From contig JBBQVN010000006.1 in NCBI GenBank assembly GCA_038211475.1, positions 1 to 64,000 of the forward strand: a stretch of 64,000 bases of DNA, read 5' to 3'. This DNA is from JANYBT01 sp038211475 (lineage in GTDB: Bacteria > Acidobacteriota > Terriglobia > Terriglobales > Acidobacteriaceae). Below, one piece after another: positions 19,765 through 27,496 of this stretch; positions within the stretch are counted from its first letter, which is position 1, and each line of letters begins with the position of its first letter. The notes under the pieces are model-generated. The model made no database searches, was not told the origin of the DNA, and saw nothing but the letters and a program-made list of their open reading frames with translations. Position numbers and translations under genes: made by a program.

Positions 19765-20445
19765 TTGCGCTTGTTGAAGTTGTTGTCCCCCGCCCTATTG
19801 ATTGCGGGACTGCTTGCTCTTACCGTGGCGTGCGGATCGTCGGGCAAAACCCAGTTGCGCTTTGTGCAGGCCTCGCCCGATGCCGGCAACCTGGACGTGG
19901 CGCTGAACAACAAGACCACGTTTACCAATGTCGCGTTTGGCCAGAACACAGGGTATCAGTCGGTGCCGGCGGGTTCGCAAAAGCTGGAAGTGCGGACGGC
20001 GGGAACCACGAATGATCTGATTAGTTCGAACATTAATCTGGGGAGCGGCTTCACGACGATTCTCTCCACCGGCTATCTCTCGTCGATCGCAGCCGTGGTG
20101 CTGCCGGATACGAACACCGCGCCCAGTGCAGGCAACGTTAGTCTGAGAGTGATCAATGCCTCTCCGACGGCGGGCACCATCGATGTGTACATCGTCGCTC
20201 CCGGCACCAGCATAACGGGAGTGACGCCGACGGTGGCCGGTCTAGCATTGAGGTCGGCGTCCTCGTATCTGTCGATGGCGGCAGGAACCTATGAGCTGAT
20301 CGTTACGCCGGCTGGCGACACTGGCACCTCGTATATTGACACCACGATAACCCCAGCCGCATTGCAGATTCGCAGCCTGGTGGTGTTGGATGCGGTGAAT
20401 GGCGGGTTTCCTATCACGCTGCAAACGCTGGCCGACTTGAACTAA
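19765..20445 (+). CDS. DUF4397-like lipoprotein
   Basis: 226 residues from a TTG start at 19765, chosen because GGAGG (19754-19758) is correctly spaced and a signal peptide follows at once. The frame is open further upstream (from 19612) but that part overlaps the ATL gene and has no signal. The signal ends in ALTVAC, a loose lipobox. The mature part holds two similar halves starting LRFVQASPDAGNLDVAL and LRVINASPTAGTIDVYI, the repeated pattern of DUF4397 domains. Probably lipid-anchored in the cell envelope; function unknown. Confidence 0.8.
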   Translation: MRLLKLLSPALLIAGLLALTVACGSSGKTQLRFVQASPDAGNLDVALNNKTTFTNVAFGQNTGYQSVPAGSQKLEVRTAGTTNDLISSNINLGSGFTTILSTGYLSSIAAVVLPDTNTAPSAGNVSLRVINASPTAGTIDVYIVAPGTSITGVTPTVAGLALRSASSYLSMAAGTYELIVTPAGDTGTSYIDTTITPAALQIRSLVVLDAVNGGFPITLQTLADLN

Positions 20446-20476
20446 TCGCGGGAAAATTAATTGTGGCAAAAGCAGA

Positions 20477-20502
20477 GCGCCTCAGAACATCGGCTGAGGC
20501 GC
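20477..20502. terminator. Bidirectional terminator between convergent genes
   Basis: GCGCCTCAG (20477-20485) and CTGAGGCGC (20494-20502) form a perfect 9-bp stem with an 8-base loop, with TTTCGGTTT after it on the plus strand and TCTGCTTTT on the minus strand. It separates the DUF4397-like gene from the YeiH-like gene. Confidence 0.85.
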
Positions 20503-20522
20503 TTTCGGTTTACTCACGCCAA

Positions 20523-21446
20523 CTACATACGGATCCAGCCCGCCCGAATCAACCACATTGACAACACTGAGACGCACAGCCACAACAGAACGCCCTGCAA
20601 CAATGGTCGATGGCCGACGCGCTTGAGGGTGGCAATAGAGATGCCGCTGCCGATCAGAAACAGAGTGACAGTAAGGCCGATTTTGGCCGCCTTTGAAAGC
20701 AAAGCATAGACCGGTGCGCCGGCCGGGAGATAGGTGTAGCAGACCGCAGCCAAACAGAAGAACGCAATAAACCAGGGCCACTGAATTTTTGCTTTAGCGT
20801 GGAGAAAAATTGCGGTGCCGAGGGACAGTGGAACAATCCACAAGGCCCGAGCCAGTTTGACGGTGGTGGCGATGGCCAAGGCCTCGGGGCCGTACTTGAC
20901 GGCGGCGCCGACGACCGAACTGGTGTCGTGGATGGCGAGTGCCGCCCACAGGCCAAACTGGGCCTGGCTCAACTTAAGCGCCCATCCGATAGCCGGGAAG
21001 GTGAGCAAGGCGACTGAGTTCAGCACAAAAATAGTGCCGAGAGAGACTGCCATCTGCTCGTCGCTGGCTTGCGCGATGGGACCAACGGCAGCGATGGCGC
21101 TGCCGCCGCAGATGGCGGTGCCAGTGGAAATGAGAAAGGCGGACTTGCGCTCCACACTCAGCAACATGCCTAGTCCCATGCCCGCCAGCATGGCGAAACT
21201 GATTCCCAGAACAGTGTAGAGAAAGCCACTGCGGCCAGCCTGGATTACTTTCTGCAAGTTCATCCCGAAGCCAAGTCCGACCACCGAAGCCTGCAACAGG
21301 AGCTTCGAATATTTCTTGGCCTGTTTGCCATAGGGGTGAGGGAAGAAGAGGCCGAACAACAGGCCGATGGCCAAAGCCATTGGCGGAGTAGCGTAGCCGC
21401 TGGCGGCGAATACGAGAGCGAGGATGAAGATAACTTTGGCGAGCAT
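20523..21446 (-). CDS. YeiH-family putative sulfate exporter
   Basis: 307 residues with about 9-10 hydrophobic helices; the pattern LLLQASVVGLGFGMNL, then STGTAICGGSAIAAVGPI, and FGLWAALAIHDTSSVVGAA is that of the YeiH (conserved hypothetical 698) inner-membrane family. Members have been called sulfate exporters, but transport evidence is thin. The start at 21446 is picked because the family begins at this point; the frame stays open to 21575, and no Shine-Dalgarno is seen. It follows a STAS-domain gene by 37 bases on the same strand. Confidence 0.85.
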   Translation of the reverse strand: MLAKVIFILALVFAASGYATPPMALAIGLLFGLFFPHPYGKQAKKYSKLLLQASVVGLGFGMNLQKVIQAGRSGFLYTVLGISFAMLAGMGLGMLLSVERKSAFLISTGTAICGGSAIAAVGPIAQASDEQMAVSLGTIFVLNSVALLTFPAIGWALKLSQAQFGLWAALAIHDTSSVVGAAVKYGPEALAIATTVKLARALWIVPLSLGTAIFLHAKAKIQWPWFIAFFCLAAVCYTYLPAGAPVYALLSKAAKIGLTVTLFLIGSGISIATLKRVGHRPLLQGVLLWLCVSVLSMWLIRAGWIRM

Positions 21447-21483
21447 GAATGAGTTCGGTGTGATGCGACTGCGATGGCTAGAA

Positions 21484-21861
21484 TTATTTTCGAGTGCGTA
21501 CCCGAGAGCTTGAGGGCCGGACTGAGAAGGAGCGGACCGCGGCCTGCTCGCTGTCATAGACGTCGAAGAAGGCAAGCAAATTGGTGACGCTTAGCATGTC
21601 TTTGATAGCCGCAGGCAGCGCGGCCAACTTCACCACCGCACCCTGCGCATGAGCGGTCTGGCACAGTGCGACGAGAGTGCCCAGACCGCCGCTATCCATG
21701 TATTCAACCTGGTTCATGGTCAAAACCACTTGCTTCGTTTCCGTGAGCAGGGCCCGCAGAATGTCGCGAAAGCTGGCGGACTCATCCCCGAACATCAGGC
21801 GTCCTTTGCATTCGACAAGTTGTATGCCATCGGCGCTGCGGACATCCATTTGCAGTTGCAT
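21484..21861 (-). CDS. STAS-domain protein, SpoIIAA-like anti-anti-sigma type
   Basis: 125 residues, a single STAS domain. The conserved phosphorylatable serine is in YMDSGGLGTLVAL, preceded by the beta-strand KQVVLTMNQV. Such proteins bind anti-sigma kinases in partner-switching systems. Start at 21861 chosen because GAGGGC lies upstream; an upstream Met at residue -10 is possible. The next gene is the YeiH-like transporter, so a transporter-linked role (as STAS domains have in SulP carriers) is also possible. No anti-sigma kinase is nearby. Confidence 0.85.
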   Translation of the reverse strand: MQLQMDVRSADGIQLVECKGRLMFGDESASFRDILRALLTETKQVVLTMNQVEYMDSGGLGTLVALCQTAHAQGAVVKLAALPAAIKDMLSVTNLLAFFDVYDSEQAAVRSFSVRPSSSRVRTRK

Positions 21862-21957
21862 TAAGCCCTCGGAGATGAAAAAGCGTACCACAAAGGGCTC
21901 GGCGGTTTGTGGCAGAGGAGCAGTTCAGCGAGTCGGGACGATGGTTTTGCAATCACG

Positions 21958-21963
21958 TATAAT
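21958..21963 (+). promoter_or_regulatory. Consensus -10 box close to the dnaX start
   Basis: TATAAT at 21958-21963 lies 13 bases before the dnaX ATG at 21977, so a transcript would have only about 6-8 leader bases and no room for a Shine-Dalgarno site. No clear -35 hexamer is visible. Confidence 0.45.
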
Positions 21964-21976
21964 CGGGATTCCGCGT

Positions 21977-23791
21977 ATGAGTTACCAGGTTCTTGCCCGC
22001 AAATATCGGCCGCAAAAATTCTCTGACGTGATCGGGCAGGACCATGTCACGCGCACCCTGAAGAACGCGATCACCCAGGACCGCGTGGCGCACGGCTACA
22101 TTTTCAGCGGACATCGTGGCATCGGCAAGACCACGGTGGCGCGCATTCTGGCGATGGCATTGAACTGCCGGTCGGAGGAGCATCCGGTGCCGGAGCCATG
22201 CGGCATTTGCGAATCGTGCACGGAAATTCGCGCCGGCAACTCGGTGGATGTGATCGAAATTGACGCGGCGACCAATCGCGGAATTGATGAGATTCGGGAA
22301 TTGCGCGAAGCGGCGCGTTATCGTCCCGCGCGCGACCGTTTCAAGATTTACATTCTAGATGAAGCCCACCAGATTACCGACGCCGCCTTCAATGCGTTGT
22401 TGAAAACCTTGGAAGAGCCGCCCAGCCACGTAGTGTTCATGATGGCGACGACGCAGCCGGAAGACATTCCGCAGACCATCCGGTCGCGCTGCCAGCACTT
22501 CAGTTTCCGGGCAGTGAAGTTTGAGGAAATCCTGACGCAGCTTGCCGATTTGACGGCGCGGGAAAATGTGGTGGCGGACCGCGACGCGCTTGCCCTGCTG
22601 GCGGAAGCCGGGGACGGTTCGATCCGGGACGCGCTGTCGATTCTGGACCAAGCGATCGCCTCCAGCAGGGACGGGATCACGGTGGATGCAGTGCGGCAAC
22701 TGATCGGGACCGCGCCCGCCAGCGTGATGGAGGGCATGATGCAGGCGGTGATCAACAACTCCAGTCAGGACATTCTGCAGGCAGTAGATGAATTGATTGG
22801 CGAAGGCCACAGTCCCACCCACCTGGCGAGGCAGTTGGTACGATTTTTGCGCAACACGGTGGTGGCGAAAGTGGCGGGCGAAAACTCCGCGCTGCTGCAA
22901 GTGTCGTCCGACGAGCGGGCGCGCATCGCTCGGGTGGCGGAGTGGTTCAGCGAAGAAGATTTGGCGCGTCATTTACAGATCATGCTGCGTACTCATGGAG
23001 AGCTGGGGTACCGGCAGGAGCAGCGTTTTCATTTGGAGCTGGGCCTGCTGAAGATGACCCATGCGCAGCGGCTGTTGCCACTCGAGCAATTGCTGAGCGG
23101 AGCGGCGGTGGCTGCGCCGGCACGGGCCGCGGGACGAGCGGCAGAGCGGGCATCGGAGAGAGCAGCCGAGACCCGGCCGATTTCAACCGCGCCGTCTGCG
23201 CGGACACCGGCGGTTTCTCCGTTTGCAGCAGATTCCGCGCGCAAGACCAACCGAACGCCGGAAATGGCATCTGAGACGAAGCCAGTGCAGTCGGTCGCAA
23301 AGCTGGACTCGGGTGGCAGCCCGGTGATTCTGGAATCGGGTGTTAGTCCGGTGATTATGGGATCGGCGGCGCCAGCGGTGGAGGTTGCCGTGGAAGTCGC
23401 TGCCGCAAACGGGCCGCAAGCGATACGGGACTCAATTCTGGACGCGCTGACCGACGCGGGGCAGCAGATGGCGGTGTCGATGCTCGAAGCGGGCGACTGG
23501 ACGCTGGAAGGCAATCAACTGGTGGTGAGAGTGGCGTCGTCGTCGGCGGTGATCGATATGACGGTGGGTGCGGATACGCGGCGAATCGCGGGTGCGACAG
23601 CTAGCGGACGGGCCGGGCGTCCGATAAGATTTACGGTATTGCCGGGGGGCACAGAAGCTGCGGTGGAACCGCGCAGCACGGGAAGCAGCGGCGGTCGCGG
23701 AAGGATGGCGCAAGATCCAGTGGTGCGGCGGTTGCAAGAAAAGTTTGGCGCGGAAATACGAACGGTGATTGACTACCGGGAGAAGAATTGA
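21977..23791 (+). CDS. dnaX: DNA polymerase III clamp-loader subunit tau/gamma
   Basis: 604 residues from the ATG at 21977 (MSYQVLARKYRP); the frame is open 100 codons further upstream but that part overlaps the STAS gene on the other strand. Walker A is GHRGIGKTT (45-53), the zinc cysteines are Cys64, Cys75, Cys78 and Cys81, and Walker B is ILDEA (126-130). Residues about 370-500 are an Ala/Pro/Glu-rich linker, and a C-terminal domain follows. No slippery A-run for a gamma-form frameshift is seen. dnaX-ybaB-recR is a widely conserved gene order. Confidence 0.96.
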   Translation: MSYQVLARKYRPQKFSDVIGQDHVTRTLKNAITQDRVAHGYIFSGHRGIGKTTVARILAMALNCRSEEHPVPEPCGICESCTEIRAGNSVDVIEIDAATNRGIDEIRELREAARYRPARDRFKIYILDEAHQITDAAFNALLKTLEEPPSHVVFMMATTQPEDIPQTIRSRCQHFSFRAVKFEEILTQLADLTARENVVADRDALALLAEAGDGSIRDALSILDQAIASSRDGITVDAVRQLIGTAPASVMEGMMQAVINNSSQDILQAVDELIGEGHSPTHLARQLVRFLRNTVVAKVAGENSALLQVSSDERARIARVAEWFSEEDLARHLQIMLRTHGELGYRQEQRFHLELGLLKMTHAQRLLPLEQLLSGAAVAAPARAAGRAAERASERAAETRPISTAPSARTPAVSPFAADSARKTNRTPEMASETKPVQSVAKLDSGGSPVILESGVSPVIMGSAAPAVEVAVEVAAANGPQAIRDSILDALTDAGQQMAVSMLEAGDWTLEGNQLVVRVASSSAVIDMTVGADTRRIAGATASGRAGRPIRFTVLPGGTEAAVEPRSTGSSGGRGRMAQDPVVRRLQEKFGAEIRTVIDYREKN

Positions 23792-23800
23792 GGAAGAATT

Positions 23801-23832
23801 TGGTAATTGGGTAATTTAGTAATTTGGTAATT
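23801..23832 (+). repeat. Octamer array, four tandem copies (TGGTAATT type)
   Basis: Four consecutive 8-base units: TGGTAATT, GGGTAATT, TAGTAATT, TGGTAATT, starting 10 bases after the dnaX stop. The array is AT-rich in a GC-rich genome. Bases 23811-23832 are exactly complementary to 23913-23934, so the spacer could fold into a 22-bp stem with an 80-base loop. Confidence 0.9.
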
Positions 23833-23904
23833 TGAAAACCTTCGTGACTCAGGTTGGCGTCGGTTTGGGCGGCATAAGTGCTGGGTTACTAAACTACGAT
23901 TGCA

Positions 23905-23936
23905 AATTACCCAATTACCAAATTACTAAATTACAA
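23905..23936 (-). repeat. Inverted octamer array, four tandem copies
   Basis: AATTACCC, AATTACCA, AATTACTA and AATTACAA follow each other directly, the reverse complement of the units at 23801-23832. It ends 9 bases before the ybaB ATG at 23946. The segment between the arrays (23833-23904) has no evident gene. Confidence 0.9.
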
Positions 23937-23945
23937 ACTTTTCTT

Positions 23946-24248
23946 ATGTCTGAATTCAATTTAAAAGAACTGATGTCGCAGGCGCAGGAGCAGTACCAGG
24001 TCTTGCAGAAGAAGATGCAAGAGACCGTGGTGGAGGCCGCCGCTGGCGGGGGCGCGGTCAAGGTAGAGATGGACGGCCGGAAGCAGTTGCGGCGGATCAA
24101 GATCGACCCTGAGGCAGTCAAGTCCGGCGATGTGGAGATGCTGGAAGACCTGATTGTGGCGGCTGTAAATGAATGCAGCCGAAAAGTGGACGACGCCATG
24201 CAGTCGAGCGTGGGCGGAATGTTGGGAGGACTTAAGGGAATTTTGTAA
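23946..24248 (+). CDS. YbaB/EbfC-family nucleoid-associated protein
   Basis: 100 residues of the YbaB/EbfC family, small dimeric proteins that bind DNA and are usually encoded next to recR. The sequence shows the family pattern: an N-terminal helix (LKELMSQAQEQYQVLQKKMQ), a three-stranded central sheet (VKVEMDGRKQLRRIKID) and a C-terminal helix with NECSRKVDDAM. The ATG at 23946 gives the normal length. Its stop codon lies inside the next octamer repeat array, so the repeats begin in the last codons. Confidence 0.95.
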   Translation: MSEFNLKELMSQAQEQYQVLQKKMQETVVEAAAGGGAVKVEMDGRKQLRRIKIDPEAVKSGDVEMLEDLIVAAVNECSRKVDDAMQSSVGGMLGGLKGIL

Positions 24249-24324
24249 TTTGGTAATCGGGTAATCTGGTATAAACCCACGGAAGGTGGGCTTGGTTTCA
24301 AATTACCCAATTCCTTAATTACCA
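24243..24324. repeat. Second pair of octamer arrays, facing each other, between ybaB and recR
   Basis: Plus-type units TTGTAATT, TGGTAATC, GGGTAATC and TGGTATAA run from 24243 to 24274. Minus-type units AATTACCC, AATTCCTT and AATTACCA run from 24301 to 24324. Between them CCCAC-GGAAG-GTGGG (24276-24290) makes a small hairpin. This is a more degenerate copy of the arrangement between dnaX and ybaB. Confidence 0.8.
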
Positions 24325-24334
24325 TATCTGATCT

Positions 24335-24934
24335 ATGTCCAAGTTTGCTGAGCCAATGACCCGGCTTATCGATGAACTCAAGAAGCTGCCGGGCATTGGC
24401 AGCAAGACGGCGCAGCGGCTCGCGTTCCACATTCTGCGATCGTCAGACGACGATGCTGAGGGATTGGCTACGGCGGTGCGCGACGTGAAGGCGAGTCTGC
24501 GGCTGTGCTCCATTTGCAACAACATCACCGACGTCGATCCCTGCGTCTATTGCACCAATCCCACGCGCAACCAGCGGCTGGTTTGCGTGGTAGAAGAGCC
24601 GACCAACATCGCTGCGATTGAGAAAACGAAGCACTACAACGGGGTGTACCACGTGCTGCACGGGACGATTTCCCCTTTACATGGAGTGGGACCAGAACAA
24701 CTGCGGACTGCGAACCTGTTGCGGCGGGTGGAGCGCGACGAAGTGGACGAAGTGATTGTCGCAACCAATCCCACGGTCGAAGGCGAGGCCACCGCGACCT
24801 ATCTTTCGGGACAACTCAAGCGCCCGGGACTGAAAGTAACTCGCATCGCGATGGGGATTCCGGTGGGTAGCGACATTGAATACACCGATGAGATCACGAT
24901 GTTGAAGGCAATGGAAGGGCGAAGAGAGCTCTAG
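24335..24934 (+). CDS. recR: Recombination protein RecR
   Basis: 199 residues, normal length. RecR works with RecF and RecO to load RecA at gaps. The helix-hairpin-helix LKKLPGIGSKTAQRLAFH is at 15-32, the zinc finger has Cys58, Cys61, Cys70 and Cys73, and the Toprim domain (about 81-177) begins LVCVVEEP and contains VIVATNPTVEGEATA. There is no Shine-Dalgarno site. The stop overlaps, by 4 bases, the stop of the convergent CHAD-HD gene. Confidence 0.97.
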   Translation: MSKFAEPMTRLIDELKKLPGIGSKTAQRLAFHILRSSDDDAEGLATAVRDVKASLRLCSICNNITDVDPCVYCTNPTRNQRLVCVVEEPTNIAAIEKTKHYNGVYHVLHGTISPLHGVGPEQLRTANLLRRVERDEVDEVIVATNPTVEGEATATYLSGQLKRPGLKVTRIAMGIPVGSDIEYTDEITMLKAMEGRREL

Positions 24935-26445
24935 CCGGCCGCAACATTGGGCGTCGGGTGAAGGATTCTGCGCCGCGTCGGAGAGGCGCCTTTCACGATC
25001 ACGGGCTTGCGCAGAGTAAGTTCCAGCAAATGCCGTGCCGCGGCAATCTTCTCGGCGGCCTGGTCATATCCGCGATACCCATTGACGGTAATCGCCACGG
25101 CCTTGCCTTCGAGATGGACTGCCGCCTTATGCAAACGGTGGAGGTTCGGTTTGTCTAAGTGACGCAGGTCAAGGACGCTGGCCAGGCGGAGGACGGCGGC
25201 CAGCCGGGTGGCAATGCGGCGCTCAGGAAGAGTAAGAGCGAGCAGCGGCTTCTGTCCAATCCGCGGCAGCGCACCGCGGTGATATCGCGCGACGATGGCG
25301 ACCAGGGCAAAGTCTGGCTCGCTCCATCCCAATGGGGTGGGAAACTTGGATATCAGCCGGTAGGTTTCCTTGTGATGGTCCTTGGCTCCGGTTCCGCGTC
25401 CCACGTCGTGCAGCAAGGCAGCCGCCAGTAGAGCGCTGCGCACGTCTCGTCCTGCTTCGGGTTGGAATAGGCCAATGCGAGCGAGTCCGTCATAAAGTTG
25501 AAGGCAGAGTTGGGCGACGCGCTGCGAGTGAGCGAAGTCGGGGTCAAGAAAACGCGCCGACGCTTTTAGACGGGCCAGCGATGCTGTTTTGATCGCTTGG
25601 CCGCGAGGGAGTTCGTCACGCCACGCCTGCCAAAGCGCTTCGCGTCCCACCATGCTGGCGCGATAATGGTTGAGCCGGAGATTGCGCTCGGCTTGCAGCC
25701 TGGTGCGCCAGCGATCACGACTGCCGGGGTCGGGAAACGCTCCGATCTGAAGCGCGGTTTGCCACAGAACATCGAGATCGTGGACTTCGCCCAACAAGTC
25801 CTGTAAGCGCTTCAGGTCTGCGCTCCAGAGTTTGTGCTGGCGCGGCAGAAAATTCTCCACGGTGTAGCGGAACCGCTTGATCCCGATGCGCAAGCTATGG
25901 AAGGCCGCCGGTGACCGGCTACGCATTGCCAGCTTGTGAAGGTCATAGGCAGCGGCCCATTTTTCCAGAGCCAGGTGTTCGAAGGCCAGGCTGCCCAGGC
26001 GAATGCGAGTGGCGCGGCGCGGAAGCGACTGACTCCACTGCCGCCATTGCTTGCGGTCAAACTTCGCAATGGCTTCAGCAGCCAACGGCCGTGCTTCCGC
26101 TTCTCGGGCACGCACGACTTCGGTGAGCTTGCGGGCAACAGGATCGTCGGGATCGCCGAGCTTCTTCAGCCACTCCCGCATGACGTGCAGGTCGCGGAGA
26201 TCGCCGAGCGAGCGGAAGAGTTTGCGGCCCGCCTTCTTCATGTCTCGCCAGGGGGGATCGAAGTCGATGGCCATCATGCCGTCAGCCAGGGAGCGGCAGC
26301 GGCGCAGCGCTACGCGCAAGTCGTGGACGGGGTCGGGAGCTAATTCGCTGCCAGCATGGTCACATTCCCGCAGCACTCGCTCCATCCATGCACGCAAGCC
26401 GGTGCGCGGATGGGCGCGGGAAGTCGCAGTGTGCGGTTCAGGCAA
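24931..26445 (-). CDS. CHAD domain fused to an HD-type domain
   Basis: 504 residues. Residues about 15-280 form a CHAD domain, a helical bundle with many basic residues known to bind polyphosphate: the typical VHDLRVALRRCRSL and, in the second half, FHSLRIGIKRFRYTVE are present. Residues about 290-495 look like the HD domain of Ppx/GppA C-termini, with LLAAALLHDVGRGTG and HHKETYRLI. The combination suggests polyphosphate or nucleotide signalling. It follows the HemQ gene by 46 bases on the minus strand and ends in a 4-base overlap with recR. Confidence 0.82.
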   Translation of the reverse strand: MPEPHTATSRAHPRTGLRAWMERVLRECDHAGSELAPDPVHDLRVALRRCRSLADGMMAIDFDPPWRDMKKAGRKLFRSLGDLRDLHVMREWLKKLGDPDDPVARKLTEVVRAREAEARPLAAEAIAKFDRKQWRQWSQSLPRRATRIRLGSLAFEHLALEKWAAAYDLHKLAMRSRSPAAFHSLRIGIKRFRYTVENFLPRQHKLWSADLKRLQDLLGEVHDLDVLWQTALQIGAFPDPGSRDRWRTRLQAERNLRLNHYRASMVGREALWQAWRDELPRGQAIKTASLARLKASARFLDPDFAHSQRVAQLCLQLYDGLARIGLFQPEAGRDVRSALLAAALLHDVGRGTGAKDHHKETYRLISKFPTPLGWSEPDFALVAIVARYHRGALPRIGQKPLLALTLPERRIATRLAAVLRLASVLDLRHLDKPNLHRLHKAAVHLEGKAVAITVNGYRGYDQAAEKIAAARHLLELTLRKPVIVKGASPTRRRILHPTPNVAAG

Positions 26446-26491
26446 CAGGGTTCCTTGGTCGAGGAGGAATTCGTTTTCGCCCCCGTCAGGC

Positions 26492-27370
26492 TTATGGCGT
26501 AATGGCAGGCGCGGGCAACTGACCTGAGAGCAGTCGGCCCAGTTCGGCCGCCGGGCAGCGCACGCCTACATAAAAGCTGCCGAACTGCGCGTACACCGCG
26601 CTGACTTCATCGAAGCGCATCTCGTAGATCAACTTCTTGAAGACCAGCGGATCTTCGGCAAATAGATCTACGCCCCACTCCCAGTCATCGAAGCCGATCG
26701 AGCCGGTGATGATCTGCTTAACCTCGCCGGCGTAGCGGCGTCCGATCATGCCGTGTTCGTTCATCTGGCGCTGGCGCTCGGCAATGGGCAGGGTGTACCA
26801 GTTCTTGTCCTCGCCGCGGCGACGGTCCATAGGATAAAAACAGGCGTAGCGGTGAGGAGGCATGGTGGGGAACAAACGCGGACGCATGGCCTCTTTCTGA
26901 CGCGCCAGGGTATCTTGAATCTCGCTCTTCCATTGTTCGGAGTGGGGTTCAATGCCACGATCCATTAGCGCTTTGTAAACCTTCGTCGTGGATTCATAAA
27001 GGCCGAGTTCAACCACGGAGAGGTAAGACGTCGTGGGCTCAAGGAAATCGCTCAACCGAAGCTGGGCCAGATGGAGTTGGACCTGGTTCAAGGCGTCGAA
27101 CGTCTCGCGGAAGTGGATCAGCATGAGGTCGCCCTTGTGTCCGAGCAGCGAGAACAAAGCAGATTGGCCGTTGGCGTTTTGCTCCATTTTCACGAGCTTA
27201 GGGATGGCCTCAGCGATGATGCTGTCGCGTTCGGCCCGGGGCAACTGCCTCCAGGCGGACCAGCGGAAGCGCATCATTTGGTGCAGAGTGGGATAGCCTT
27301 CGACGGTGAGCGGCATCTCGGGCATTTCAGCAGCGCGAGTTTCGGGACGAACTGAATGAGTTGTGGACAT
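26492..27370 (-). CDS. hemQ: HemQ/chlorite-dismutase-family protein, probable coproheme decarboxylase
   Basis: 292 residues. The second half carries the conserved ALYLP-like core HemQ segments: RYACFYPMDRRRGEDKNWYTLP, then NEHGMIGRRYAGEVKQ and GSIGFDDWEWGV. By comparison with Listeria HemQ (numbering from memory), the catalytic Tyr corresponds to Tyr179, the heme ligand His to His206, Gln to Gln219 and Arg to Arg252; a lysine expected four residues after the Tyr is Arg183. HemQ makes heme b from coproheme. The first half is the structural repeat. Start at 27370 gives the shortest sensible protein with CAGGA upstream. Confidence 0.85.
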   Translation of the reverse strand: MSTTHSVRPETRAAEMPEMPLTVEGYPTLHQMMRFRWSAWRQLPRAERDSIIAEAIPKLVKMEQNANGQSALFSLLGHKGDLMLIHFRETFDALNQVQLHLAQLRLSDFLEPTTSYLSVVELGLYESTTKVYKALMDRGIEPHSEQWKSEIQDTLARQKEAMRPRLFPTMPPHRYACFYPMDRRRGEDKNWYTLPIAERQRQMNEHGMIGRRYAGEVKQIITGSIGFDDWEWGVDLFAEDPLVFKKLIYEMRFDEVSAVYAQFGSFYVGVRCPAAELGRLLSGQLPAPAITP

Positions 27371-27496
27371 AAGTTGGTTCCTGAAATACCAATTGTACCC
27401 GTGGCGTCCAATGGAGCCGGCAATCTCTTGCCTTTCGAGGTACGGGCGGGGCGGTGGAGATTGCAGTTCACCGCCTCGATATGTTAAAAGCCGTAT

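Noticed and set aside
23833..23904. Possible small gene between the octamer arrays
   Set aside because: The in-frame extension of ybaB upstream through the repeat gives low-complexity residues (NYQITKLQT), and the family starts at 23946.
23801..23936. Octamer arrays as binding sites for the YbaB/EbfC protein encoded next to them
   Set aside because: The known EbfC target is a GTnAC palindrome; the TGGTAATT unit does not contain it, so there is no support for autoregulation.
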